Positions 7,748-16,275 of a DNA stretch of 64,000 bases are shown piece after piece. The DNA comes from SKKC01 sp046542845 (lineage in GTDB: Bacteria > Spirochaetota > Spirochaetia > DSM-27196 > SKKC01): positions 7,809 through 71,808 of the forward strand of contig JBKHAN010000009.1 of assembly GCA_046542845.1 (NCBI GenBank), written 5' to 3'. Numbering within the stretch: the stretch's first letter is position 1; each line of letters opens with the position of its first letter. The notes under the pieces are model-generated. The model did no database searches, had not been told where the DNA came from, and was given only the letters and a program-made list of their open reading frames with translations. The position numbers were made by a program, and so were the translations under genes.

Positions 7748-10136
7748 AGCCCTTACTCCCTTTGTGTTCCATGGAGGCGAATGCTTCTTCCTCGTCGTCA
7801 TGACACACGAGCGCCGCAACAAGGCGGGCGAAGGTGCTTTCGGTGGTCAACGATCCCATGGGAACCGCTCCCTCCCGCCACAGCGCGTGTCCGGACGTAT
7901 ACGAACGGAAATCGACGACCCCTTCCTGTTGACTCGTACAGTAGATGCGCACGCCGCGACGGCGCGCTTCCTCGAATGCCGGGCGCAGGCCGAAGGGTGT
8001 ATGTCCGAGGTTCGCGGTCCCCGTATCATAGAGTTCCAGGATGAACGCGGTAAACCCCGCGTCCATGAGCCTCACAAGGCTCTCGCTGCGCATCCCCGGG
8101 TAGATTCTCGCGATGTGTATCTGCTGCATCGCCCGCTCGAAGCGGTGGGCGAGCTCATCTGCCTGAACATCCGGAAGAGAAAAGCCAGGCCACTGATCAG
8201 GCTGATGGCCTGACTCGTTCCAGGTTCGGAACCGCGCCGCATTGGCGTCCACGCGTTCGAAGCGGAGGTTCACCGCCTCATATGTCCCGTCTTCCAGGGC
8301 TACGTACACTCCCGGAGTACCGGTAAAGGCAACCTTGACTGCTTCCCGCATGACCCCGGCGGCCTGCTCGGGCTTCACTGCTGCGGTCAGGACAACGGGA
8401 ACGTGCGGGTGCGGAAACATCCAGCTTAGAAGCGCCGCGGTGTAGGCAAGCGTATCTGTCCCGTGCGAAATAACAACCCCGCTCGACGACTCCTCTACCC
8501 GACTGCGCACGGCGTAGACAAGCTGCGCCCAGTCGCGCGGGGTAATCTCTTCGCTCAGAAAACCGCCGAGGGGTATCGCATCAAAGCGTACGGTATCGGG
8601 AAGGTCCGGGTCGGCGGCGAGCATGTCCGTTACATCGCGCAGGGTTCCAGCCTGTACCATACCGTCGGCGCGGCGCTCGCCGGCAATAGCGCCGCCGAAG
8701 TCGAGTACGTACAGTGGTTCGACGAGCAGCGCGTCCTTGAGAGCCTGCTGAAGGGCACGCGGTTCAGCGCGACCGGCGCTCCGCTTCATCGCTTCCCCGA
8801 CGAGGAACCCGAGCGGCTTCGCGTTTCCAGCGCGGACTGCGGCGACCGCCTCGGGATTCGCCTGTATAACCATGGAAGCGAGTTCGGCGAGCGCACTCGG
8901 GTCGACAATCTGCTCCCACCCCTTCTCCCGTATAATGATCTGTGGATCGCGATCGAGCTCAAACACGGCCTCAAGCGTCTGCTTGGCAATTCGTCCATGA
9001 ATACGACCCGACTGAAGCATCGAAAGGAGCGCTGCGAGCCGCTTCGGGGACAGAGGACTTGCCGAAAGGCTCGTGCCGTGCCGGTTCAGAAGCTTTCGAA
9101 CGTCGGAGGTCAGCCAGCTCGCAGCAGTGCCAGCGTCTGCCCCTTCGGCGACGGTGGCCTCGAAAAAGTCGGCGGTTTCTTTTTCATCGCACAGAAGATC
9201 AACAGTTCGGTCACCGAGATCGTAGGCCTGTCGCAGCCGGAGGCTCCGCTGCTGGGGCAGTTCCACCTGGGCGTCGACGATCGACGCGAGAAACGCGGCG
9301 TCGGCTTCCACAATCGGGAGATCCGGTTCGGGGAAGTACCGGTAGTCGTGCGCGAGCTCTTTGGTCCGCATCGGCTCGCTCTGGTCGCGGTTTTCGTTCC
9401 ACAGGCGGGTCTCAACGGTAACCGTACCGCCTCGTTCGAGGATATCGGTCTGGCGGTCTATCTCATATGCGAGTGCCTTGCGCACGAAGCGCGAGCTGTT
9501 GAGATTCTTGATCTCTACCTTGTTACCAAGCGGAGCGCCTTCGGGAGCGACTGAAACATTGGCGTCGCAGCGCATGCTGCCTTCGTCCATGTTTCCGTCG
9601 CACACACCAAGGTAACGCACCATGCGACGCAGCTGCGTAAGCAGCACCTCCGCCTCATCGGCGATTTCGAGATCAGGCTCGGTCACGATCTCGAGAAGCG
9701 GCGTTCCGGCACGGTTGTAATCAAGCAGCGACATATCACCGGCGTGAACCATTTTCCCGGCGTCCTCCTCGAGGTGGCATTCACCGATACGCACCCTTCG
9801 TGTTCGCCCGCGAAACTCTATGTCGATATAGCCGTCGGTCCCGATCGGCGCGCCGAACTGGCTTATCTGATAGTTTTTCGGCAGATCGGGATAGAAGTAG
9901 TTTTTGCGGGCGAAACGCGTATGCACCGTGGGCCGACAGTTAAGCGCGAGCGCGACCTCATATGCCATGCGCATGGCATCGGCGTTGAGGGACGGAAGGA
10001 CTCCGGGGTAGCCCATGCACACGGGACATACGTTGGTGTTCGGTTCGTCGCCGAACGCAGCACGACATCCGCAGAAGATCTTGCTCTTCGTCAGGAGCTG
10101 AATGTGTATCTCGAGTCCGATTTTCGATGCGTACAT
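7740..10136 (-). CDS. gatB: GatB amidotransferase subunit fused to an asparaginase-like domain
   Basis: 798 residues. Residues 1-475 are a complete GatB: Cys4 zinc site (CGC and CPVC near residues 22-39), HLEEDAGK, DYNRAGTPLLEIVTEPD, a helical domain and a YqeY-like tail (GFLVGEAMK). Residues about 476-798 are an L-asparaginase fold: SHGTDTLAY (Thr560, Asp561), a Ser528 equivalent, YDTGTAN and MGSLTTES all match. The nucleophile motif GGTI reads GGAI (Ala483), and the Lys of the second triad is Glu627, so hydrolysis is doubtful. GatB binds the acceptor tRNA and activates Asp/Glu-tRNA. The arrangement recalls archaeal GatD plus GatE but in one chain, and GatA is also present. It lies 7 bp from gatA. 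Confidence 0.95.
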   Translation of the reverse strand: MYASKIGLEIHIQLLTKSKIFCGCRAAFGDEPNTNVCPVCMGYPGVLPSLNADAMRMAYEVALALNCRPTVHTRFARKNYFYPDLPKNYQISQFGAPIGTDGYIDIEFRGRTRRVRIGECHLEEDAGKMVHAGDMSLLDYNRAGTPLLEIVTEPDLEIADEAEVLLTQLRRMVRYLGVCDGNMDEGSMRCDANVSVAPEGAPLGNKVEIKNLNSSRFVRKALAYEIDRQTDILERGGTVTVETRLWNENRDQSEPMRTKELAHDYRYFPEPDLPIVEADAAFLASIVDAQVELPQQRSLRLRQAYDLGDRTVDLLCDEKETADFFEATVAEGADAGTAASWLTSDVRKLLNRHGTSLSASPLSPKRLAALLSMLQSGRIHGRIAKQTLEAVFELDRDPQIIIREKGWEQIVDPSALAELASMVIQANPEAVAAVRAGNAKPLGFLVGEAMKRSAGRAEPRALQQALKDALLVEPLYVLDFGGAIAGERRADGMVQAGTLRDVTDMLAADPDLPDTVRFDAIPLGGFLSEEITPRDWAQLVYAVRSRVEESSSGVVISHGTDTLAYTAALLSWMFPHPHVPVVLTAAVKPEQAAGVMREAVKVAFTGTPGVYVALEDGTYEAVNLRFERVDANAARFRTWNESGHQPDQWPGFSLPDVQADELAHRFERAMQQIHIARIYPGMRSESLVRLMDAGFTAFILELYDTGTANLGHTPFGLRPAFEEARRRGVRIYCTSQQEGVVDFRSYTSGHALWREGAVPMGSLTTESTFARLVAALVCHDDEEEAFASMEHKGSKGYE

Positions 10137-10143
10137 ACGGCCG

Positions 10144-11544
10144 TTAACTCCAGATTCGTGGAAAATTCGGTGGTGCAGCAGGCGGGAAGGCTTGCGAAAC
10201 CCGTTTTGCCACGTCTATGAGATGAAAATCCCCGCCTCGGGGTCCGGTCAACTGCACGCCGGCGGGAATGCCTTCGTGCACGCCTGTGGGCAGCGCAAGC
10301 GCGGGAACGCCGGCGAGATTTGCGATCGTGGTGTAGCGGTCTGCCTGCTTGCGCTGATACGGGGTCAGACCATCGCTCCCGAGGGGGAACGCCAGGGTCG
10401 GAAATACCGGTGACACCAGCAGGTCGACGCGGGTAAACAGCTCCTGCATTTCACGGCTGATTCGCGCGCGAAGGCGCTGCGCCCGCCCGTAGTACTGATC
10501 GTGAAACCCGCTTCGAAGCACGTAGGTTCCCAGCAGGATGCGAAGTTTGACCTCATCTCCGAGACCGGCGCTTCGAGACAGCCGCACCAGCTCGTCCGGA
10601 TTCTCCGCGTATAAAGGCCGCTCCCCGTAGCGCACGCCGTCAAAACGGGCGAGGTTGGCCCCCGCTTCAGCGGTCGCAATCGTGTAGTACACCGCTGAGG
10701 CGTAGTCGAGAAAGGAAAGCGAAACCGCCTCTACCTCCGTCCCCTGCGACCGGAAAAACGCTTCGATCTCGTTCATCGCTGACTGTACGGCGGGATCGTC
10801 GTTCGTGTCCGCGGCGAGTACGCCGACCTTCAGAGACTTCAGGTCCGTCGGTGCCCGGCTGCCCGCGCTCCCGATATCTAAAGAGGTCTGGTCTTTCCCG
10901 TCCGCACCGGTAATGACGGAGAACACCGCCTCGAGACGATCGGGCGTATCGGCGACAACGCCAATCGTGTCGAGGCTCGACGCGTACGCGACCAGACCAA
11001 AGCGGCTGACCGCGCCGTAGGTAGGCTTCAGGCCGTACACGCCACAGAACGAAGCCGGTTGCCGCACAGAGCCACCGGTGTCGGATCCCAGCGCCACGGG
11101 TACCATGCCGGCAGCGACCGCGACTGCCGATCCGCCGCTTGAGCCGCCCGCTGTTCGCGAGCTGTCCCACGGGTTTCGTGTCACGAGCAGCGCGCTTGTA
11201 TCGGTTGCCGACCCCATGCCGAACTCGTCGAGCGCCGTCTTCCCGACGATGCAGGCGCCGGCTTCGCGCAGTTTCGTCACCGCAGTTGCGTCGTAGGGAC
11301 TCTGAAACCGCTCAAGCAGCCGTGAGCCGCAGGTCAACGGCCGGTCCTCGACCGCTATATTATCCTTGACTGCGACGGGAAGCCCCTCGAGCGCACCGTC
11401 AGGATCGGCGGAATCCGGGGATGTGTCCTCGGGGAGTTTAAAGTCGAGAAAGGCTCCAAGATCCCTGTTGCGCGACTCCACGGCGGAGCGGTATGTTTCA
11501 CGCGCCTGGTCTGTCTCGAGAACCGTATTCCACTGAGCTTGCAC
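10144..11544 (-). CDS. gatA: Asp/Glu-tRNA amidotransferase subunit A (glutaminase)
   Basis: About 466 residues from a GTG at 11544, chosen because AAGGAG sits 6 bases upstream; a GTG at 11595 would add 17 residues without a ribosome-binding site. The amidase signature triad is intact: Lys in LPVAVKDNI, the cis-Ser in GGSSGGSA and the nucleophile Ser in GSDTGGSVRQP. GatA hydrolyses glutamine and channels ammonia to GatB, so the complex does not depend on the asparaginase-like domain for ammonia. It lies downstream of gatC with no other gene between. Confidence 0.93.
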   Translation of the reverse strand: MQAQWNTVLETDQARETYRSAVESRNRDLGAFLDFKLPEDTSPDSADPDGALEGLPVAVKDNIAVEDRPLTCGSRLLERFQSPYDATAVTKLREAGACIVGKTALDEFGMGSATDTSALLVTRNPWDSSRTAGGSSGGSAVAVAAGMVPVALGSDTGGSVRQPASFCGVYGLKPTYGAVSRFGLVAYASSLDTIGVVADTPDRLEAVFSVITGADGKDQTSLDIGSAGSRAPTDLKSLKVGVLAADTNDDPAVQSAMNEIEAFFRSQGTEVEAVSLSFLDYASAVYYTIATAEAGANLARFDGVRYGERPLYAENPDELVRLSRSAGLGDEVKLRILLGTYVLRSGFHDQYYGRAQRLRARISREMQELFTRVDLLVSPVFPTLAFPLGSDGLTPYQRKQADRYTTIANLAGVPALALPTGVHEGIPAGVQLTGPRGGDFHLIDVAKRVSQAFPPAAPPNFPRIWS

Positions 11545-11616
11545 CACATGCTCCTTTGTCGCGTGACCTGAGGCCCGGGCACCGGGCTCGGCCACGGTTT
11601 CGGAGCCTTTCAGTCC

Positions 11617-11895
11617 TCAGAGTACATTCGGGATGACGATATAGCGATCCTCTATCTCGGGACCACGATCGATCAAGCTGTCGGCCTCGCAGAAGCGGCT
11701 TTCGCGGTCTTCCCGCAACGCTCCGACAGCACGAATCGGAACATCCGGCGCCTCTTCCGGGTCGGAATCTGCGTTGGCCATGATATCAAAGTAGGAGAGC
11801 ATGCGCTGCACTTCTTCTGCAAAACGCAGACGCTCCTCTTCGGAGAGATCAAGTTTGGCGAGGTCGGCGGTAATGGAAAGTTCCGTGTCATCCAC
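11617..11895 (-). CDS. gatC: Asp/Glu-tRNA amidotransferase subunit C
   Basis: 92 residues from a GTG. The typical GatC pattern is present: ITADLAKLDLSEEERLRF at the N-terminus, an amphipathic helix with QRMLSYFDIM, and a C-terminal strand REDRESRF. GatC wraps round GatA and GatB to hold the complex together. No Shine-Dalgarno sequence precedes the GTG, and the predicted -10 box lies only 9-14 bases upstream, so the mRNA may be almost leaderless. It is the first gene of the minus-strand run. Confidence 0.9.
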   Translation of the reverse strand: MDDTELSITADLAKLDLSEEERLRFAEEVQRMLSYFDIMANADSDPEEAPDVPIRAVGALREDRESRFCEADSLIDRGPEIEDRYIVIPNVL

Positions 11896-11903
11896 GGCTG
11901 AAA

Positions 11904-11932
11904 GGTTTACTGAGTCACCGGGAGGCTGTCAA
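11904..11932 (-). promoter_or_regulatory. Promoter upstream of gatC
   Basis: Minus strand TTGACA, 17 bases, TAAACC. The -35 box is perfect and the -10 box is partial. It would start transcription within a few bases of the gatC GTG. Confidence 0.42.
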
Positions 11933-11979
11933 CCACAATAATAACGGCCGTTTTTACTCGGATGCAGACATTTTCTTGT

Positions 11980-12009
11980 TTGACGGCGGTTTCCGTCATA
12001 AAGTATGTT
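11980..12009 (+). promoter_or_regulatory. Promoter with inverted repeat in the spacer, for the trehalase-like gene
   Basis: TTGACG, 18 bases, TATGTT. The inverted repeat TGACGG (11981-11986) and CCGTCA (11993-11998) covers the -35 edge and the spacer, where a repressor would block polymerase. It also argues that translation starts downstream of 12005. Confidence 0.4.
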
Positions 12010-12058
12010 TCAGTACCGTGGTCGAACACCGGCCATGCACAGGATTAAGAGGTTACCG

Positions 12059-13480
12059 GTGACGAAAAGAGAGTTCCCGACCATACATTTTTACGATCAG
12101 GATTTTGTCGACTTGTATAATCAGACATGGACCTGGATGGAGGATTTCCAGAAAAAGGGAACTACCCGGAACAAGTTACAGCCCAAGTACCTCAACTACC
12201 CGTCCCAGGAGACGGTGAACCAGTTCGATGCCTGTTTTTCCACGTTCTTTCTCGTGTATTCGAATCGAATCTATTCCGCCGCAGCACAACTGGACAACTT
12301 CTACGGGCGTCAGGAAAAAGATGGGGCGATACGTGGCGAGTATTCCCTCAAGGACGGGAAGCCTGTGGTAAGCAAGGAGAACCCCGAGGGCGTACACCCA
12401 CCTCTGTTTGCCTGGGCGGAGTACAATCTGTACCACAAGATCGGGAACAAAAAGCGCATTAAGGAAGTCATGCCTGTTCTCGAGTCCTACTTCGAATGGC
12501 TTGAGACAACCTTCAAGCAGGAGAACGGGCTCTATTCGGTGCCGCTTTCGGCGACGACCATGACCAACTCGCCGCGAAAGAAAACCCGCTACCCCATCGA
12601 TTTTAACGCGCAGCAGGCCATGAATGCGCTGTACATGTCCGAACTCGGCGACATTCTTAACGATAAGGACATAAGCTTCAAATACAAACGTCACTATTTC
12701 AGTCTCAAGACGCGCATCAATTCCATGATGTGGAACGACGATGCCGGGTTTTATTTTGATCTCGACGCGAAAGAGGAACAGATTCAGGTCAAGACGATCG
12801 CAGGATTCTGGCCTCTGCTCGGAGAAATCCCCAACGAAGCGAAAAGCGATCCGCTTATCCGGCACGTTCGCGACCCGGAGACATTCGGAACCGAAAACCC
12901 CTTTCCGACGGTGGCCGCAAACGAACCGGATTTTGACGAAAGCGGCTCCGGATACAAGGGCTCGGTCTATCCGCCGTTTACGTTCATGGTCATAAAGGGA
13001 CTGGAAAAATACGGTCAGTTCGAGCTTGCCAGGGAGTGCGCGATACGTCACCTGTATTACATTCTCGATACGCTGCATCCAGAAGGGAAAGACAGGGGAA
13101 ACGTCTGGGAAGCGTATCTGCCTCGAAAGGACGGCCCGGCAAAGTGGCGCGGTAAGACGGGCTTTCCACGGCCCATGTTCCTGACCTACACCGCCCTTTC
13201 ATCCGTCGCTCTCATGATCGAAAACGTCATAGGCCTCTATATCAGCCTCCCGAGAAAGACGGTGGACTGGATCATACCGACGCTCGAGATCATGGGAATA
13301 GAGAATCTCTCGCTGAAGCGGAATCTTGTGACCATCCTCAGCAACAAGACCTCACGCGGCTGGGAGATTCGGCTCGAAAGCGAAAAGCTGTACTACTTCA
13401 CCATCGATATTCTGCGACACAAGAAAAAAACCCTGCCGATACCCTCGGGCAAGTGCTCGATGCTCATCGATAAGCTTTAG
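12059..13480 (+). CDS. Trehalase-like / MGH1-type (alpha/alpha)6 glycoside hydrolase
   Basis: About 473 residues. The GTG at 12059 is preferred since AAGAGG lies 6 bases upstream; ATG codons at 12005 and 12035 have no such site. The sequence follows the (alpha/alpha)6 barrel pattern of GH63/GH37-like single-domain hydrolases: NQFDACFSTFFL near the first catalytic region, FNAQQAMNALYM in mid barrel, SGYKGSVYPPFTFMVIKGLEKYG (interrupted by glycine turns) and NVWEAYLP near the C-terminal catalytic region. No signal peptide, so it is cytoplasmic. Likely substrates are small glucosides such as trehalose, mannosylglycerate or glucosylglycerate; which one is not determinable. Its stop overlaps the stop of the convergent iron-sulfur gene. 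Confidence 0.7.
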   Translation: MTKREFPTIHFYDQDFVDLYNQTWTWMEDFQKKGTTRNKLQPKYLNYPSQETVNQFDACFSTFFLVYSNRIYSAAAQLDNFYGRQEKDGAIRGEYSLKDGKPVVSKENPEGVHPPLFAWAEYNLYHKIGNKKRIKEVMPVLESYFEWLETTFKQENGLYSVPLSATTMTNSPRKKTRYPIDFNAQQAMNALYMSELGDILNDKDISFKYKRHYFSLKTRINSMMWNDDAGFYFDLDAKEEQIQVKTIAGFWPLLGEIPNEAKSDPLIRHVRDPETFGTENPFPTVAANEPDFDESGSGYKGSVYPPFTFMVIKGLEKYGQFELARECAIRHLYYILDTLHPEGKDRGNVWEAYLPRKDGPAKWRGKTGFPRPMFLTYTALSSVALMIENVIGLYISLPRKTVDWIIPTLEIMGIENLSLKRNLVTILSNKTSRGWEIRLESEKLYYFTIDILRHKKKTLPIPSGKCSMLIDKL

Positions 13481-14208
13481 GTTTCGTTCTCCCCCGAAGC
13501 CTGCGCCTGCGCTTTCGCCCGCTTTTTGATCGCGCTGCCGAGCAGGGTAATGCGTTTCCCGGGTGCAACGCCGGTCGGACAGACGCGTGAGCAGCTGAAG
13601 TTTTTCGCGCACCGCTCCACGCCACGGGCATCCGCTGCGAGATCCAGCCATCGGTCTGCCTGGTCCGGTTCCTTCTCGACCATGCGATGAATCGAGGCGA
13701 GCGCCGCCGGTCCCATCCAGTCCTCCTCGACCGGGCAACTGGTAACGCACAGTCCGCATTCTATGCAGTCCTCAAAGCGCTCGTAGCGCTCCATGTCTGA
13801 GGGAACCGCAGCGTCGGAGTTCACTTCGCTCGACCGGATGTAGGTTATGTCTTCGGGAAACTCGTTAAAGAACTCTGCCGGATCAAAAGCAAGATCTCCA
13901 ATCTGGTGCATGGTCGGAAGCGGCTCTATTCGCACCGGCTGATCCTCCGGTATGTCGGCCAGGCGCTTGATGCAGGCAAGCACAAACTCACCGTTTACCG
14001 CCACCCCGCAGGTTCCACACGACCCGTGGTGACACGACTGCCGATACATGAGATCAGGATCTTCCTGAAGCCGAATATACTCCAGAGCGTCGATAATGGT
14101 TGTCCGCTCGTTATACGGCACGGTAAACTCGTCGGTCTTCCTGGTCGCGGTTCGATAGACGGCTACGGTTCGTTCGTTCATCTGTTCATTCGTGCTCTGT
14201 TGACTCAT
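13477..14208 (-). CDS. Succinate dehydrogenase/fumarate reductase-type iron-sulfur subunit
   Basis: 243 residues from the ATG at 14208, which has GGGAG upstream and overlaps the glpA-like stop by 4 bases. An N-terminal 2Fe-2S domain carries SCHHGSCGTCGV and a fourth Cys in VLAC. The C-terminal half carries a 4Fe-4S motif CIECGLCVTSCPV and a further cluster motif CAKNFSCSRVCP. This is SdhB/FrdB architecture, yet no SdhA flavoprotein or membrane anchor is adjacent; its partner appears to be the GlpA-like flavoprotein just upstream, from which it would take electrons. Confidence 0.85.
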   Translation of the reverse strand: MSQQSTNEQMNERTVAVYRTATRKTDEFTVPYNERTTIIDALEYIRLQEDPDLMYRQSCHHGSCGTCGVAVNGEFVLACIKRLADIPEDQPVRIEPLPTMHQIGDLAFDPAEFFNEFPEDITYIRSSEVNSDAAVPSDMERYERFEDCIECGLCVTSCPVEEDWMGPAALASIHRMVEKEPDQADRWLDLAADARGVERCAKNFSCSRVCPTGVAPGKRITLLGSAIKKRAKAQAQASGENET

Positions 14209-15395
14209 ACAAGGACTCCCTGTCTGAAGAAGTGGCGGTAATTCGGTAAGGGCTCTTCGGCGGTGCGGCAGGCCTCCGAAACGTCGAACAGATCGCATAC
14301 GACGTCCACCGTCTTCTCGCCCATAATCCTGAGCGTCGTCGCCTTGCCCCCGGTGAGGCTGAGCATGCCTTCAACACCGTCTGTACGGGCGTGGTCTCTG
14401 ACCTCGAAGTCACGGCTGAGCTCGCGGCCCTCCTGTTCACTCGACGATGATCCTGCCAGCGGGCGCACAGCCGCCCAGGCTTTATGGTATTTCGTTTCCT
14501 TGAAGTCGGGAACCATGTCGATCGCTGCCTGTGTAAGAAACTCAACGTCATGATCGGGTACGGTGCAGTCGTCCGGATCGTCTGTCTGCCACTGGGTGGA
14601 GCCTATGATCGAAAGCCCGCGCTGAGGAACTATGATATCGCCGTCGCTCGCGGGCCTGAGTCGTTCGATAATGTTGTTGACGAGACGTCCCTTATGAGCA
14701 AGCATGGTTCCCGGAGCTGGTGTAATCGGCAGGTCAATGTCGGCCATGGCGGCAAGTACACCGGCCCAGCCTCCCGTCGCGTTAATGACCAGATCACAGT
14801 GCACCGTATCCTGTTCCCCGCTGCGCAAATCGCGCACCGTCACACCGGCAATCCTCCGTCCCTCGAACACGAGCGACTCGACTCTGGTGTAATTCCGTAT
14901 GGTCGCACCGAGCATTCGCGCTCCGGCGAAGAAATGCATGGGAAGCCGGTAGGCATCGAGCGTTCCGTCGGGAACCATGACGCCGCCGAGCAGGCGTGGA
15001 TTCAACCGCGGTTCCATTGCGAGGACGTCTTCGGCGCTGAGCCACTGCGTCGGAATATCCGCTTCCGCGCACGCCTGTTCAAAGGTATCCCGATACGCGA
15101 GTTCTTCTTCGTCAAATGCTACGAAAATTCCCCGGTTCGCCTCGATCGCGTCCGGTGCAATGCGCTTGAGAATGCGCACTTCGTTCATGCACTCCCGCCC
15201 GACCTCGCGGTCCTTGACCACATACCGTGCTCCGGAGTGAAGTAGCCCATGATGCCGTCCGGTAGACCCGGATGTCAGTTCACCACGCTCGAACAGCGTC
15301 GCGTTGAAGCCCCGTTGCACAAGATCGTACAGAATTGCTGCGCCGGTACCACCGCCGCCTATGACAGCAATATGCGCTTCTGCTGCTTTTCCCAT
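14205..15395 (-). CDS. FAD-dependent glycerol-3-phosphate dehydrogenase, GlpA-like
   Basis: 396 residues. The FAD-binding start is VIGGGGTGAAILYDLVQRGF (first 20 residues after the N-terminal tail), followed by the GlpA signature GSTGRHHGLLHSGARYVV and RECMNE. The sequence ends shortly after the DAO domain, so the C-terminal iron-binding BFD-like domain of classical GlpA (about 540 residues) is missing. It should oxidise glycerol-3-phosphate or a related 2-hydroxy acid, passing electrons to the SdhB-like partner encoded 4 bases into its stop codon. 2-hydroxyglutarate oxidase-like activity is an alternative. Confidence 0.82.
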   Translation of the reverse strand: MGKAAEAHIAVIGGGGTGAAILYDLVQRGFNATLFERGELTSGSTGRHHGLLHSGARYVVKDREVGRECMNEVRILKRIAPDAIEANRGIFVAFDEEELAYRDTFEQACAEADIPTQWLSAEDVLAMEPRLNPRLLGGVMVPDGTLDAYRLPMHFFAGARMLGATIRNYTRVESLVFEGRRIAGVTVRDLRSGEQDTVHCDLVINATGGWAGVLAAMADIDLPITPAPGTMLAHKGRLVNNIIERLRPASDGDIIVPQRGLSIIGSTQWQTDDPDDCTVPDHDVEFLTQAAIDMVPDFKETKYHKAWAAVRPLAGSSSSEQEGRELSRDFEVRDHARTDGVEGMLSLTGGKATTLRIMGEKTVDVVCDLFDVSEACRTAEEPLPNYRHFFRQGVLV

Positions 15396-15480
15396 ACGCA
15401 GTATGCGCGTGGCGAGTACTCCCTGCGCGTCGTTCCTGTGTTTTCCACCGCCTCCAGAATCAACAGAAAGCGTGGCTTTG

Positions 15481-16245
15481 TCAACGATAGGTGGCTGTGA
15501 ACCAGTCGATGAGTGCTCGTGCGACGCTCGGTGGAGGAGGTACCTCCGGCAGCTCGTCGGGCGCGCACCAGTAGGCGTGGTCTATCTCATCTCCATCGAC
15601 CTTGATCTCACCGGCTTTATAGTCGCAGACGAAGGCAATCATAAGGCTGTCCGGGAAGGGCCAGGGCTGACTGCTCATATAGCGGATGTTCCCTACCTCT
15701 ATGTCGGTTTCCTCACGAACCTCGCGTGCCACGCATTCTTCCAGGGTTTCGCCGGGTTCGACAAATCCGGCAATAACGCTGTAGAAACCATGCCCCCGAC
15801 GCGCGTTGTGGGCGAGCAGCAGCCGACCATCCCGGATGACAGCCACGATAATCGCCGGCGATATGCGCGGGTAGACCACAGTCCCGCAGGAGGGACATAC
15901 TCGCGCGTACTCTCCCACCGCGCGCACAGTCTCGGTGCCACACGAACCGCAATAGCGATGCGTACGGTCCCAGTACGCGAGGTGTACACCGCGGGCGACA
16001 CAGCGGAAATCCATTTCGGGTGTCGTGTTCATGAGTTCTCGAAGCGTAAAACGGCCGTATCCATCGGGAGTCGACAGTTCCGGCTCCACCGGGAGCAGGC
16101 ACATTCGGGAACCGTTGCCGCAGTATCCGAAATCAACGGCTCGCGCTTTGTCCAGACCCAGTATTTCCAGATCGCTTTCTCTTAACAGTATCCTTTTGCC
16201 ACGGCAAATCAGCTTGTCGTTGGCTCGCACGATGTACACGGTCAC
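15481..16245 (-). CDS. nudC: NAD(H) pyrophosphatase / NAD-RNA decapping Nudix hydrolase
   Basis: 254 residues. A zinc ribbon is formed by CGSC and CPSC (residues about 98-120). The Nudix box runs GFVEPGETLEECVAREVREETDI with a break at the expected spacing, and SQPWPFP follows, the motif that separates NudC-type enzymes from other Nudix proteins. It cleaves NADH to NMNH and AMP and removes NAD caps from RNA. GTG start with no clear ribosome-binding site. It is transcribed away from the HD-GYP gene. Confidence 0.92.
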   Translation of the reverse strand: MTVYIVRANDKLICRGKRILLRESDLEILGLDKARAVDFGYCGNGSRMCLLPVEPELSTPDGYGRFTLRELMNTTPEMDFRCVARGVHLAYWDRTHRYCGSCGTETVRAVGEYARVCPSCGTVVYPRISPAIIVAVIRDGRLLLAHNARRGHGFYSVIAGFVEPGETLEECVAREVREETDIEVGNIRYMSSQPWPFPDSLMIAFVCDYKAGEIKVDGDEIDHAYWCAPDELPEVPPPPSVARALIDWFTATYR

Positions 16246-16275
16246 GCCGTTATAGTAATACGGAACCCGCTAAAC

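Noticed and set aside
6401..8044. 547-codon plus-strand open frame opposite aspS
   Set aside because: It mirrors the high-GC third-position bias of aspS and gatB and has no recognisable domain.
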